Positions 26,462-35,096 of a DNA stretch of 50,477 bases are shown here, piece after piece. The position numbers were made by a program, and so were the translations under genes. Within the stretch, counting starts at the first letter, position 1, and each line of letters starts with the position of its first letter. Origin of the DNA: Methanoregula sp. UBA247 (GTDB lineage: Archaea; Halobacteriota; Methanomicrobia; Methanomicrobiales; Methanospirillaceae); the NCBI GenBank assembly GCA_002495055.1, contig DADR01000073.1:1-50477 (forward strand), written 5' to 3'. The notes beneath the pieces are model-generated. The model was not told where the DNA came from. It searched no databases and saw nothing but the letters and a program-made list of their open reading frames with translations.

Positions 26462-26902
26462 ATGAAGATCACGGATGGACTTGAGCTTTCGGCCAAAAAG
26501 GTGGAGTATCTCAAGTATCTCTCTGGCCGGACAAGTGCAGTGAAGACAAATCACCTCGCGATACGATTCGGTGTCGATCCCTCAACTATCACAAAAACGA
26601 TCAGTGAACTTGCTGAGTCCGGTTATCTCACGTATACTCCCTATCACGGTGTCTGCCTTTCAAAAAAAGGAAGACAGTACGCGGAATTTTGTGTCAAACG
26701 GCACCGGATACTTACACTCATGCTGACCCATTTCGGGCTCTCGCAGGAACAGGTTTGCCAGGAAGTCTCCCGGTTTGAATGTCTTGTTTCAAGAGATGCA
26801 ATTGAACGGATGTGCCATGCGATGGGGCATCCCCGCCAGGGAATCTGCGGTGAGATAATCCAGACCACGCCGTGCCCGGAGTGCGCTGCACGGGATAATT
26901 AA
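26462..26902 (+). CDS. DtxR/MntR-type metal-dependent regulator
   Basis: 146-residue regulator starting MKITDGLELSAKKVEYL. The N-terminal winged helix contains TNHLAIRFGVDPSTITKTIS and the wing GYLTYTPYHGVCLSKKG. The C-terminal dimerisation domain carries candidate metal ligands: CVKRHRIL, QEVSRFECLVS, ERMCHAMGHP and a CPECAA tail. An upstream ATG at 26294 would place the palindrome inside the gene and adds an unlike extension, so 26462 is preferred. It leads the cbi cluster and likely controls uptake of cobalt or nickel in response to metal. Confidence 0.8.
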   Translation: MKITDGLELSAKKVEYLKYLSGRTSAVKTNHLAIRFGVDPSTITKTISELAESGYLTYTPYHGVCLSKKGRQYAEFCVKRHRILTLMLTHFGLSQEQVCQEVSRFECLVSRDAIERMCHAMGHPRQGICGEIIQTTPCPECAARDN

Positions 26903-26943
26903 AGGAAAAAACAGCCTGGTAAAAACAAAACTGACTCTCTATC

Positions 26944-27771
26944 ATGACGACGACAACCCTCTCCGATCATATACCGGATCTGAACCTGATAACCTTCTAT
27001 GCAGAGACGCGGCGGTCCTGCTTTACCGTTATGAGCCCGTGGACAAAATTCTTGCTGCTCTTCCTGATTATCTGCCTTGTCACCCTGTCGGGAAATATCG
27101 TCACAATCGCCGGCCTGTATTGTGTGATTCTGGCTGCTTATGCAGGAGCGCGTCTTCCCCTCAGAAACCTTTTTGCCTGGTATGCACTGCCGGCACTCTT
27201 TGTACTCTCGTTTGTGGGCATTATGGCATGGAACGAACCGGGAATTGCGATAATTTCTTTTTCTGTTGCCGGCCAGTCCCTTGTACTAACGGATAATGGC
27301 ATACTGCTTGTCATCATGTTACTGCTTAAAGCGCTGGCCGTTATGACCTATTCATTGTTTTTTCTTATGACAACCCGGTACCAGCACTTTTCGGCAATGA
27401 TCTACCGTATTTTCCCGTCTCCCATCGACCAGATTTTTCTTATGGCATACAGGTTTCTTTTCCTGACGCTGGCAATGACAGGATCCATACTTAAAGCAGT
27501 ACGTTCCCGGGGAGGAGGACTCATCCACAGCATCTCGATGCAGGGACGGTTGTCTGCCGAGATCTTTGCACTGGTATTTATCCGCTCATTTGAACGGTCA
27601 GAAAGGGTTCACAAGGCAATGATCGCCCGGGGATTTTCCGGCTCATATAGTACAGCAGTTGAAGTCCCGGCAATTCATCTGTATGAATATGGTATCATCG
27701 GCATTTGTGCCACCATGGTAATTGTAGTGGCACTCAATGATACCGCCGTTGGGGGGCTGGTAACACTATGA
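26944..27771 (+). CDS. cbiQ: Energy-coupling factor (Co/Ni) transporter membrane subunit CbiQ
   Basis: 275-residue EcfT/CbiQ-type membrane protein. It has about five membrane segments and the C-terminal coupling motif region AVRSRGGGLIHS followed by HKAMIARGFSGSY, the two Ala-Arg-Gly helices that contact the ATPase. It starts 41 bases after the regulator and overlaps cbiO by four bases. With CbiO and CbiM/CbiN it forms an ECF importer for cobalt or nickel, both needed by methanogens (corrinoids, F430, hydrogenases). Confidence 0.85.
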   Translation: MTTTTLSDHIPDLNLITFYAETRRSCFTVMSPWTKFLLLFLIICLVTLSGNIVTIAGLYCVILAAYAGARLPLRNLFAWYALPALFVLSFVGIMAWNEPGIAIISFSVAGQSLVLTDNGILLVIMLLLKALAVMTYSLFFLMTTRYQHFSAMIYRIFPSPIDQIFLMAYRFLFLTLAMTGSILKAVRSRGGGLIHSISMQGRLSAEIFALVFIRSFERSERVHKAMIARGFSGSYSTAVEVPAIHLYEYGIIGICATMVIVVALNDTAVGGLVTL

Positions 27772-28664
27772 CCATTCTTCGTCCTGATCCTTCCCACTGC
27801 CATCACCATGACAAGGAACGCGAGTTGATCCATGTCGATTGCGCAAGCCATGTCTATCCCGATGGAAGCGTCGGTATCCACAACATGTGTTTCTATGTTC
27901 AGAAAAATGAGATAGTCGCTTTATGCGGACCAAACGGATCGGGAAAATCCACCCTTATTGAACATTTAAACGGGCTGCTTACGCCAACAGAAGGCAATAT
28001 TGCGGTGAATGGCAGATCGATCACAGCAGGGGAAGATACCAATCTCTGGCGAGAAGTGGGCGTCGTGTTCCAGAGATCTGACGACCAGCTCTTTGCCCCT
28101 ACCGTCCTTGACGATGTGATGTTCGGTCCTCTCAATATGGGATTAACCCGTGATGAGGCCATGACCGCGGCCGGCAAAGCCCTTGAAGCGGTCGGAGCTG
28201 CCGAGCTTATCGGTAAACTGCCAAACTACCTGTCCGGAGGTCAGAAGCGGCTTGTCTCTATTGCCGGTATCCTTGCGATGAAACCCCTTATTATCGCACT
28301 GGATGAACCAACCTCGGATCTCGACCCGGTTCACAGTGCGATGATTGAAAATCTCATCATCGATCTGAAACTACAGTTCGGGATCAGTGTTGTGATCGCG
28401 ACACATGACCTAGATCTTGCCGCACGGATAGCAGACCGGATATGTCTTGTCCGTCAGGGATCAGTGTTTGCTGAGGGAGCACCTGCTGAAATATTTTATG
28501 ATGAGGTTTTACTTCAGGAGACCGGGTTAAAACCCCCCCAGATTGTCCAGGTCTATCGTGCCTACTGTCGGACAGTTGGCAGAGCGCCGGATCACCATCC
28601 CCTCACCATTGAGGAGATGATGGCATTAATCCGCGGTAAAGAATCCCCCCTCAATACCTTATAA
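27768..28664 (+). CDS. cbiO: Energy-coupling factor transporter ATPase CbiO
   Basis: 298-residue ABC ATPase with Walker A CGPNGSGKST, Q-loop VVFQRSDDQLFAPTV (the Q-loop plus QLF of the ECF class), signature YLSGGQKRLVSIAG, Walker B IIALDEPTSDLD and ATHDLDLA switch. The first ~22 residues are an extension with a HCHHHD run that could bind metal; an internal start is also possible. Its start overlaps the cbiQ stop (ATGA). Confidence 0.88.
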   Translation: MTILRPDPSHCHHHDKERELIHVDCASHVYPDGSVGIHNMCFYVQKNEIVALCGPNGSGKSTLIEHLNGLLTPTEGNIAVNGRSITAGEDTNLWREVGVVFQRSDDQLFAPTVLDDVMFGPLNMGLTRDEAMTAAGKALEAVGAAELIGKLPNYLSGGQKRLVSIAGILAMKPLIIALDEPTSDLDPVHSAMIENLIIDLKLQFGISVVIATHDLDLAARIADRICLVRQGSVFAEGAPAEIFYDEVLLQETGLKPPQIVQVYRAYCRTVGRAPDHHPLTIEEMMALIRGKESPLNTL

Positions 28665-28680
28665 TGCCGAAAAAAAACAA

Positions 28681-28697
28681 TTTGGGGGGATACCAAA
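28681..28697 (+). promoter_or_regulatory. Operator-like site before cbiM
   Basis: TTTGGGGGGATACCAAA matches the palindrome before the regulator gene at 13 of 17 positions: TTTGG on the left and ATACCAAA on the right with a changed centre. It lies 81 bases before the cbiM ATG, followed by a TATATTT box (28711-28717). Suggests separate, co-regulated transcription of cbiMN. Confidence 0.55.
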
Positions 28698-28761
28698 ATT
28701 TCATAAAGTATATATTTCACGTATCCTGTAGACTATAAGCACAGATAATCTAGAGCAAATA

Positions 28762-29433
28762 ATGCAAGCGGGGATTTTAAGCGTGGCACATATACATCTT
28801 GAAGATGGATCTTTTACCCTGTTCTGGGTTATTGTCTGGTGGGCGATTGCGCTCCTCCTGATATCTGCTGCACTTTTCTGGGTGCGGTCCGTTAAAAAAA
28901 CTGATAACCGTAAGATAACCCTTGCTGCGTTTTGTACTGCTGCCGCATTTGCGATCTTCCAGGTCAGTATCCCACTCTTCGGAGGAGTTCACCTCAATCT
29001 CACGCCCCTGATCGGCATACTCGCCGGACCTGCTATTGGTTCTTTTGTCGTCCTGATCATCAACATCCTTTCCGCGGCAATCGGTCACGGGGGCTGGGGG
29101 ATGATCGGGGCAAACCTGCTCGTCAATGTCATTGAAGTGGTCATTGGGTATACTGTATACCGTGCGCTGAAAAAAATCTTTACGGGAGCTTTTATCCGTG
29201 GTGGAATTGCGACATTTGCAGGGTTGTTCTGTGGCAATATTGCCATGATCGCCATAATCTTACTTTCTGAAATTCAGGGAGTAAGCCAGTCCAAATCCCA
29301 GATCCTTGCCGGACTTTCCCTCCTGGCCGGCGTTAATATGGGTGTTGCGATCATTGAGGCTGTTATCACCGGTATGATTATTGCTTATATCCTGCGGGTG
29401 AGACCGGATATGCTGGAAAGTGAACGACCATGA
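28762..29433 (+). CDS. cbiM: Cobalt/nickel-binding membrane subunit CbiM/NikM
   Basis: 223-residue CbiM-family substrate subunit with about seven membrane segments; conserved core GGVHLNLTPLIGILAGPAIG and LSAAIGHGGWGMIGAN. The family binds metal through the extreme N terminus (usually Met-His). Here the equivalent segment AHIHLEDGSF is preceded by MQAGILSV when started at ATG 28762, whereas a GTG at 28783 would give M-A-H-I-H. The true start is therefore uncertain and functionally important. Overlaps cbiN by four bases. Confidence 0.83.
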   Translation: MQAGILSVAHIHLEDGSFTLFWVIVWWAIALLLISAALFWVRSVKKTDNRKITLAAFCTAAAFAIFQVSIPLFGGVHLNLTPLIGILAGPAIGSFVVLIINILSAAIGHGGWGMIGANLLVNVIEVVIGYTVYRALKKIFTGAFIRGGIATFAGLFCGNIAMIAIILLSEIQGVSQSKSQILAGLSLLAGVNMGVAIIEAVITGMIIAYILRVRPDMLESERP

Positions 29434-29699
29434 TTGATCTCAATACGGGAAAAGAGTGGGTTATATTTGTTGGGATTATCGCCATCGTGGGCATCGCAGC
29501 ACTAGCTGCATACCAGATCACAGGACCGGTGGGCATGGAGGAGCGATTCCAAAATGCGCTGGGAATAGTAAGAAATAGCGGGGAGGAACCCGAAGGATTC
29601 AGTGGATTCGCACTTGAAGGTGACCCTGTCCTGTATGCAGTGATTGTCTGCGGGTTGGGAATCCTCTGTTATGGAGCATACCGGCAGTTCAGGATATGA
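29430..29699 (+). CDS. cbiN: CbiN-like/PDGLE-type small subunit of the Co/Ni transporter
   Basis: 89-residue protein with an N-terminal and a C-terminal membrane segment (about 10-32 and 66-83) and an extracytoplasmic loop between them, the layout of CbiN. Coupled to cbiM by an ATGA overlap. Sequence similarity to classical CbiN cannot be judged by eye, so the name relies on topology and position. Confidence 0.65.
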   Translation: MIDLNTGKEWVIFVGIIAIVGIAALAAYQITGPVGMEERFQNALGIVRNSGEEPEGFSGFALEGDPVLYAVIVCGLGILCYGAYRQFRI

Positions 29700-29729
29700 T
29701 CAGACCGCATAAATTCTTATGAGGTGTAC

Positions 29730-29876
29730 ATGACACAATCGATCATGATTGAGATGCAGCAGATTCTCATGGGGTACAATCAGAAGTTACTTGGGTTAAT
29801 TACCAAAAGAACACTAAAAAGGAATCCCCAATCAAAAGGGTGTTCAGGATTGAATCGGGGATTTCCTGAACAATAA
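29730..29876 (+). CDS. Possible 48-residue protein
   Basis: Frame MTQSIMIEMQQILMGYNQKL to NRGFPEQ, with GAGGTG five bases before the ATG. The first half would form an amphipathic helix; the second half is basic. The 3' part also contains a hairpin with GGAATCCCC and GGGGATTTCC arms (29821-29866), so the segment could instead be an RNA or terminator structure. Confidence 0.3.
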   Translation: MTQSIMIEMQQILMGYNQKLLGLITKRTLKRNPQSKGCSGLNRGFPEQ

Positions 29877-30044
29877 ATTATTCTCCCGAATTATAAAGTC
29901 TGGCAAGGCATTGGCGCATTGCATTCCGTTTATAAAAGTGTTGAAAGGTAAAAGGATCAGGCCGGAGAAAAGGGATTGAGCTCTAAAAAAAATTCTCTGC
30001 AGGGACATTTGGGTAAAAAAATCTGGTAAAAATATTCGTTTTTT

Positions 30045-33000
30045 TTAGGCAGGCCGGTAACCCAGCGCCTGGACCAGAGCAATCATCTCATTGACCTGTT
30101 CTTCCTGTTTTTTTGTCAGTTTCCTGCCTTTCTGGATTAAGCGGCCCATCCTGACAATCTGTATCCGCTGATCGTGAGAGAGTGTTCCCGAGTGCCGTGC
30201 CCACTTCAGGAGGTCGAACCATTGCTTGCGGCTGAAGGTGAATACACCGTGGGATATCGGATGTGCGGATTCAGAGGGCAGGTTATCACTGTACTCTTCA
30301 TCAGCATCATCGTCCACATCATTATCATCATCGGTATTCTCCAGATCTTCATCAGGTGACGTTATTTCTCTGCTTTTTTCCGCAGGAACCGGAGATCCGG
30401 TGGAAAATTCCTCCCCATCCTTTTCTGGTCCGGATCCGGTGTCACCTGCCGGTTTCGGTACAGGACCCGATTTTGTTTCGACAGGTCCATCTTCTTCAAA
30501 AAGATCCTCATCACAAAAATTATTCACGATATCATGAATCGCTTCTTTGGATATTTCTGGAACGGCCGGTGAGGGTTCAGGAAAAGCCGGTTCCTTTTCA
30601 GAAACCAGGGCTTTTTCTGCGGTGGAAGGGGATTGGGTTAAGAGTGCCTGCTGAAGAGGGGGAACAGGCATAACCGGAAGGACTGGCTCTTGTGCAACGG
30701 TCTCCTGTTCTTTTCCTGTTCCTATCCCCGATCCTTCTGCCACAGGGATACCCTGCAACCTTTGTCGCTCTTTAAAGGAAGCAGCGACACTGATCATGTG
30801 ATCCTCCCATTCATCAGCAAGGGCAGTCCTTGCCTGATCGAGTTCGTTGGTGAGGGTCTGGATAGTTTTTTCTGCTTGTAATTTCTCCGTTTTAAGGATA
30901 TTAACCTGCATTTCAAGGGATTTTTGCAACTCGCCAACGAGTTCGAACTCTTTTTTCAGGTTCTGAAGCTTTATCGATCGTTCGTCTTCTTCGTGCGACC
31001 GCACATCGTGAATCACGCGAAGCTCCTGTTCAATACGTTCCTGTTTCTGAGCCGCCTCTTTTGATTTTTCCTCCGCGATCTGTCGTAACCTGCGTTCGTT
31101 TTCAAGTTTTTCATTCAACGAAACCCGTTCATCGGAGAGTGTGCGGACCGCCTCTTCCAGGTGCTGAATATTCAGTTTGTCAGCCTCTTTAGTCCCATCA
31201 CCGGCCCGGTGCAGGTCCTGCACCGAAACCAGGTCTGCTTTTACCTGCTCAAGTTCTTCACTCAGTGAACGCACCTGATGTGAGATTTGTGCTTTTCCCT
31301 GATATGCCAGGTTCAACTCATCGGTAAGCGCCTTATTCTGTGATTTTACCGCAATAAGTTCCCTTTCAAGCGCTGCAGGAATTGCAGTTGCTTCATTGAT
31401 GTCGTGTTTCAACCGTAAAAACGTGGCTTTGTATGAATCACGGTCCGTTTTCAGCATTTCTTCTGTTTTTTCCTTCTCGGCGATAATGTCGGCGAGATGC
31501 TCTTTGAGGGATTTTGTTCTGCCCGTTTCAGTTTCAAGGGCCAGGCGGGAACTCGCATACTTCTCCTGGACCTCCCCAAGCTGCTCTTGTAAGGATCTGA
31601 TTGTGGACTGGAAGGAAGATTCCGATTCTTCTTTTGCCTGCCGGATCGCACTGACCTGGTTTTCAGATGAGACCCGCTTGCCCGCCTCTTCTTCCAGCTC
31701 GCTTTTCAGTCTTGTCAGTTCCACTTCCTGGTTCTTCTGTATCTCCTTCAGGTCAGTAATCGCCAGGTTCAGTTCCTGTTCCGCTGCTGTTTTTGCCTGC
31801 ACTACATTCTGGAGTTCCTGCCCGACAGACAATGCCCGGTTTTTCTCATCAGAAAACGCGGATTTCAGCTGATCGTGTTCGAGTGACAGCGCCAGGAGAG
31901 CTTTTTCTTTTTCGGCATTAACCTGGGCAAGATCTTTCTTAAGGGAGGATGTTGTGCTCTCTTCGGTTTCAAGTGCAGCCCGGGTGCTCTCGTACTTTTC
32001 CTGGACCTCACCAAGCTGCTCTTTTAAGGATTTGATTGTGGACTGGAGGGAGGTTTCCGATTCCTCTTTCTCCTGCCGGATCGCACTGACCTGGTTTTCA
32101 GAAGAGGCCCGCTTGCCCGCCTCTTCATCCAGCTCGCTTTTCAGTCTTGTCAGTTCCACTTCCTGGTTCTTCTGTATCTCCTTCAGGTCAGTAATCGTCA
32201 GGTTCAGTTCCTGTTCCGCTGCTGTTTTTGCCTGCATTACGTTCTGGAGTTCCTGCCCGACAGACAATGCCCGGTTTTTCTCATCAGAAAACGCGGATTT
32301 CAGCTGATCATGTTTGAGCGACAGCGCCAGGAGTGTTCTTTCCTTTTCGGCAATCACTTCAGCAAGATTTTCCTTAAGGGTGGTTGTTATGTTCTTTTCG
32401 GTTTCAAGTGCAGCCCGGGTGCTCTCATACTTTTCCTGGACCTCCCCAAGCTGCTCTTTTAAGGAAGTTGTTGTGCTCTCTTCGGTTTCAAGCGCAGCCC
32501 GGGTGCTCTCATACTTTTCCTGGACCTCCCCAAGCTGCTCTTTTAAGGATTTGATTGTGGACTGGAGGGAGGTTTCTGACTCGTCTTTCTCCTGCTGGAG
32601 AGATTCCAGTTTCTTTTCTAAGGATATCCGCTGGATAGTCACTGATTCCAGTTCACCAGTCATACGGACGAGGTCTGCAACCTGATGCTTTACTTCCTCA
32701 GCAAGGCTGTTTGTTTTCAGGGTCAGTTCCTGTTCCGTTTCTGTTTTTGCCTGCAAAACCCTCTGGAATTCCTGCTCGGCAGACAATGCCCGGTTTTTCT
32801 CATCGGTTAATGCGGATTTCAGCTGATCATGTTCAAGAGTTAACGCATGGAGCGTTTTTTCCGCAAGCTCTTTTTGCGGGACGAGCAGCCCCAGGGTACA
32901 TTCCAGGGAGGTACAATTAACTTTTTCATCATCAAGCTCTCCCTGCACAGTATCAAGATTTGTTCTGGTCTCTTCAACTTCAGTTACCAGTTCTGAGATC

Positions 33001-33869
33001 TGTTTGCGGAGTGTGCTGATTTCGGATTGGAGGGACGATTCGGAATCCTTTCTTTCCTGGACACTGATACGGAGATTTTCTTCGTACGTGGCAAGAAGGG
33101 TCCTATCATTATCAAGTTGTCCTGAAATATCGGCAATCAATGCATGCTTTTGAGCAAGTATTTTTTTATTTTCTCCAGCTTCATGCGTTAATGCTGAAAT
33201 TTTTTGTTCTTTCAGCTGAAGGGTCTCCTGGATGCTTTCGATAACGCGGGTCTGCTCAAGGACACGGTCTTCAAGAGTCTTTGCAGATCCGGTGAGCGTT
33301 TGAAACTCTGTTTTTAAACGGGACAATTCTGCTGACTGGTTGACCGTGATCTCAAAGGAAGAGAGGAGGAACTCGAGGAGTTTCCGGCGATTTGCAGCAA
33401 CTACATAGATCTGGTCATTATGACTGATCTTGAACCGCGTTTTTATCTGTTCCGGCGTCTGCCGCTCAACGGGAATGCTGAGCATGCTGTCAATCACTGA
33501 GAGACAATAGGAAAGATCAAAAGGATGTGTGATGAAATTATCCGCATTGCAGTCCAGGATCTGGAGAAGTTCTGTAAGGGTGGATCCACTCGTAAGGATC
33601 AGGACCGGGATAACCCATAAATCTTCATCTGCCTTGATCTGTCGACAGATCTCAAATCCCTCTTCATCCACCGTCGTGCTATCACAGATAAGGAGGTTCG
33701 GTTTTCCCTGTCGGAGGGTCTCAAGGAGGTAGCTGCCATCGGTAAAGAGGGTAACCCGGTATCCCTTTTTCTCCAGGTGCTCGGTAAACAGCGAGGTCAC
33801 TGTTTCACTTATGCTTAAAACGAAAATATCGGTGACATTTTCATTTACATCTGATGGTGGGTCATTCAT
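30045..33869 (-). CDS. Giant pseudo-receiver/coiled-coil protein with internal repeats
   Basis: 1274 residues. Residues ~13-130 form a response-regulator receiver fold with the phospho-site Asp63 (LLICDS) and Thr93, but the acidic pair is replaced (LSISET) and the conserved Lys is His115 (ITHPFD), so it is probably not a normal phosphorylatable switch. Residues ~185-1050 are almost continuous coiled coil (heptads rich in Glu/Lys/Leu/Gln). Within it a 145-residue block (435 bases) is repeated in near-identical form (about 31.6-32.3 kb) and a 28-residue, four-heptad unit is duplicated in tandem near 32.4-32.55 kb. An acidic Pro-rich linker (about 1070-1205) leads to a basic helical C-terminal domain (FTFSRKQWFDLLKWARHSG to VQALGYRPA). 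No membrane segment; a cytosolic scaffold is the best guess. Confidence 0.8.
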   Translation of the reverse strand: MNDPPSDVNENVTDIFVLSISETVTSLFTEHLEKKGYRVTLFTDGSYLLETLRQGKPNLLICDSTTVDEEGFEICRQIKADEDLWVIPVLILTSGSTLTELLQILDCNADNFITHPFDLSYCLSVIDSMLSIPVERQTPEQIKTRFKISHNDQIYVVAANRRKLLEFLLSSFEITVNQSAELSRLKTEFQTLTGSAKTLEDRVLEQTRVIESIQETLQLKEQKISALTHEAGENKKILAQKHALIADISGQLDNDRTLLATYEENLRISVQERKDSESSLQSEISTLRKQISELVTEVEETRTNLDTVQGELDDEKVNCTSLECTLGLLVPQKELAEKTLHALTLEHDQLKSALTDEKNRALSAEQEFQRVLQAKTETEQELTLKTNSLAEEVKHQVADLVRMTGELESVTIQRISLEKKLESLQQEKDESETSLQSTIKSLKEQLGEVQEKYESTRAALETEESTTTSLKEQLGEVQEKYESTRAALETEKNITTTLKENLAEVIAEKERTLLALSLKHDQLKSAFSDEKNRALSVGQELQNVMQAKTAAEQELNLTITDLKEIQKNQEVELTRLKSELDEEAGKRASSENQVSAIRQEKEESETSLQSTIKSLKEQLGEVQEKYESTRAALETEESTTSSLKKDLAQVNAEKEKALLALSLEHDQLKSAFSDEKNRALSVGQELQNVVQAKTAAEQELNLAITDLKEIQKNQEVELTRLKSELEEEAGKRVSSENQVSAIRQAKEESESSFQSTIRSLQEQLGEVQEKYASSRLALETETGRTKSLKEHLADIIAEKEKTEEMLKTDRDSYKATFLRLKHDINEATAIPAALERELIAVKSQNKALTDELNLAYQGKAQISHQVRSLSEELEQVKADLVSVQDLHRAGDGTKEADKLNIQHLEEAVRTLSDERVSLNEKLENERRLRQIAEEKSKEAAQKQERIEQELRVIHDVRSHEEDERSIKLQNLKKEFELVGELQKSLEMQVNILKTEKLQAEKTIQTLTNELDQARTALADEWEDHMISVAASFKERQRLQGIPVAEGSGIGTGKEQETVAQEPVLPVMPVPPLQQALLTQSPSTAEKALVSEKEPAFPEPSPAVPEISKEAIHDIVNNFCDEDLFEEDGPVETKSGPVPKPAGDTGSGPEKDGEEFSTGSPVPAEKSREITSPDEDLENTDDDNDVDDDADEEYSDNLPSESAHPISHGVFTFSRKQWFDLLKWARHSGTLSHDQRIQIVRMGRLIQKGRKLTKKQEEQVNEMIALVQALGYRPA

Positions 33870-34114
33870 CGCAATCTCTCTTTCTCGATTGAAAACTAAC
33901 GGAAATAATTAACCTTACTATATGATCTTGTATACTCAATTATAGCACTTCTGGTCATAAGTCGCAGGAGCGTGCCTTTTTTATCGTGATTAAATACAGC
34001 ACTCGCTTATCCTTTTACCATTAAAACCCTGATTTAACCGGAGGTTACAAAAAAGAGAAGAACCGGTATACCTGTATTTCATGCAACAGCAATTAAAAAG
34101 GGGAGGATCCGTCC

Positions 34115-34981
34115 TTACACCAGAGGATCTGGCTGAGTGTCACCAAGAGCCGCAAGCCGGGTGGTTTTGACCAGTACCTGGTCACCCGACTGGCGGATTT
34201 TTTCTAAGATCAGCAATTTTCCTTTTTGCGTCATGGCAAATATGGGTACTGAAGTTCCGGCCTGGAGGAGTGCCCTGGCCCCGGCGATTTTTCGGATAGT
34301 CTTTGATGCACACGAAGTCACAAGATCCGACGCAGAAACAAGTAATTCTGCTTCGTCATGAGTTAGTCCGGTCACATGGACGGCAAAAATCAGGGTATCC
34401 GGATGGATCCGGTGAATTATGCCGGCAATTTCCGGTGTAGCGACCGTGACTGCAATGTTCCGGTAGCCTTCTGCCAATGCAAGGGCTACTCCCGCCAGCT
34501 GGTCAATCCGGGCGTTATCCCGGTCGAGCACTATTCCCCCTCCCTGCTCGATGCGGTCCATGACCGAAATGTGGGGGGATGTTTTCACCAGCCCGGACAT
34601 CCTTCCTCCAATCCCCTGCGCCATCGCAGGCTGTGTAACAATGACGGTTCCGGCACCATCACAGGCGAGAACCACTGCATCAATAAATCCGGCATGAAGA
34701 CCAAAACTTAATAATTCCGATGCACCGAACCCGACAAATTCCCGGGTATCCAGTACTTCCCGGTTTTCGGTACACATACCAAACGCTTCTATCCGGTGCT
34801 CAATGTTCATTTTCACGGCATCTTTGGTTATTGCAGGAATCGGGTACGCGAATCTCCTGGCGAGAGGACAATCAGTAATCTGCGCTTCACCAACTTCGAC
34901 CACCCTGCCATTCCTGATAACAATGCGGCACCGGCCAATTGCCTCGATAATATGTTCGTCATTTTCTCCTGACACAGGCAC
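34115..34981 (-). CDS. Methanogenesis marker protein 8 (DUF2099)
   Basis: 288-residue protein of DUF2099, one of the families found almost only in methanogens. Visible conserved parts: IEAIGRCRIVIRNGRVVEVG, CPLARRFAYPIP, LACDGAGTVIVTQPAMAQGIGGRMSG and VHVTGLTHDEAELL. Role not established; distribution links it to methyl-coenzyme M reductase biology. Stands alone on this strand, next to a divergent DUF1624 gene. Confidence 0.85.
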   Translation of the reverse strand: MPVSGENDEHIIEAIGRCRIVIRNGRVVEVGEAQITDCPLARRFAYPIPAITKDAVKMNIEHRIEAFGMCTENREVLDTREFVGFGASELLSFGLHAGFIDAVVLACDGAGTVIVTQPAMAQGIGGRMSGLVKTSPHISVMDRIEQGGGIVLDRDNARIDQLAGVALALAEGYRNIAVTVATPEIAGIIHRIHPDTLIFAVHVTGLTHDEAELLVSASDLVTSCASKTIRKIAGARALLQAGTSVPIFAMTQKGKLLILEKIRQSGDQVLVKTTRLAALGDTQPDPLV

Positions 34982-35096
34982 TCACCTTATAACCAATGAT
35001 AAAAAAGGTGTTTGTTGTTCATCTTTAAGGAACATTGCCAGACTAAAGATATAATGCTGGCATGTCCAAACAGATATGACAAAACAATGACGATGC

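Noticed and set aside
31396..32685. Several long plus-strand frames opposite the coiled-coil gene
   Set aside because: Antisense shadows of repetitive coiled-coil codons, rich in Ser and Phe, with no independent features.
34770..34790. ATACCAAA half-site inside the marker 8 gene as a third metal-regulator operator
   Set aside because: The left half is missing and it lies in coding sequence; likely chance.
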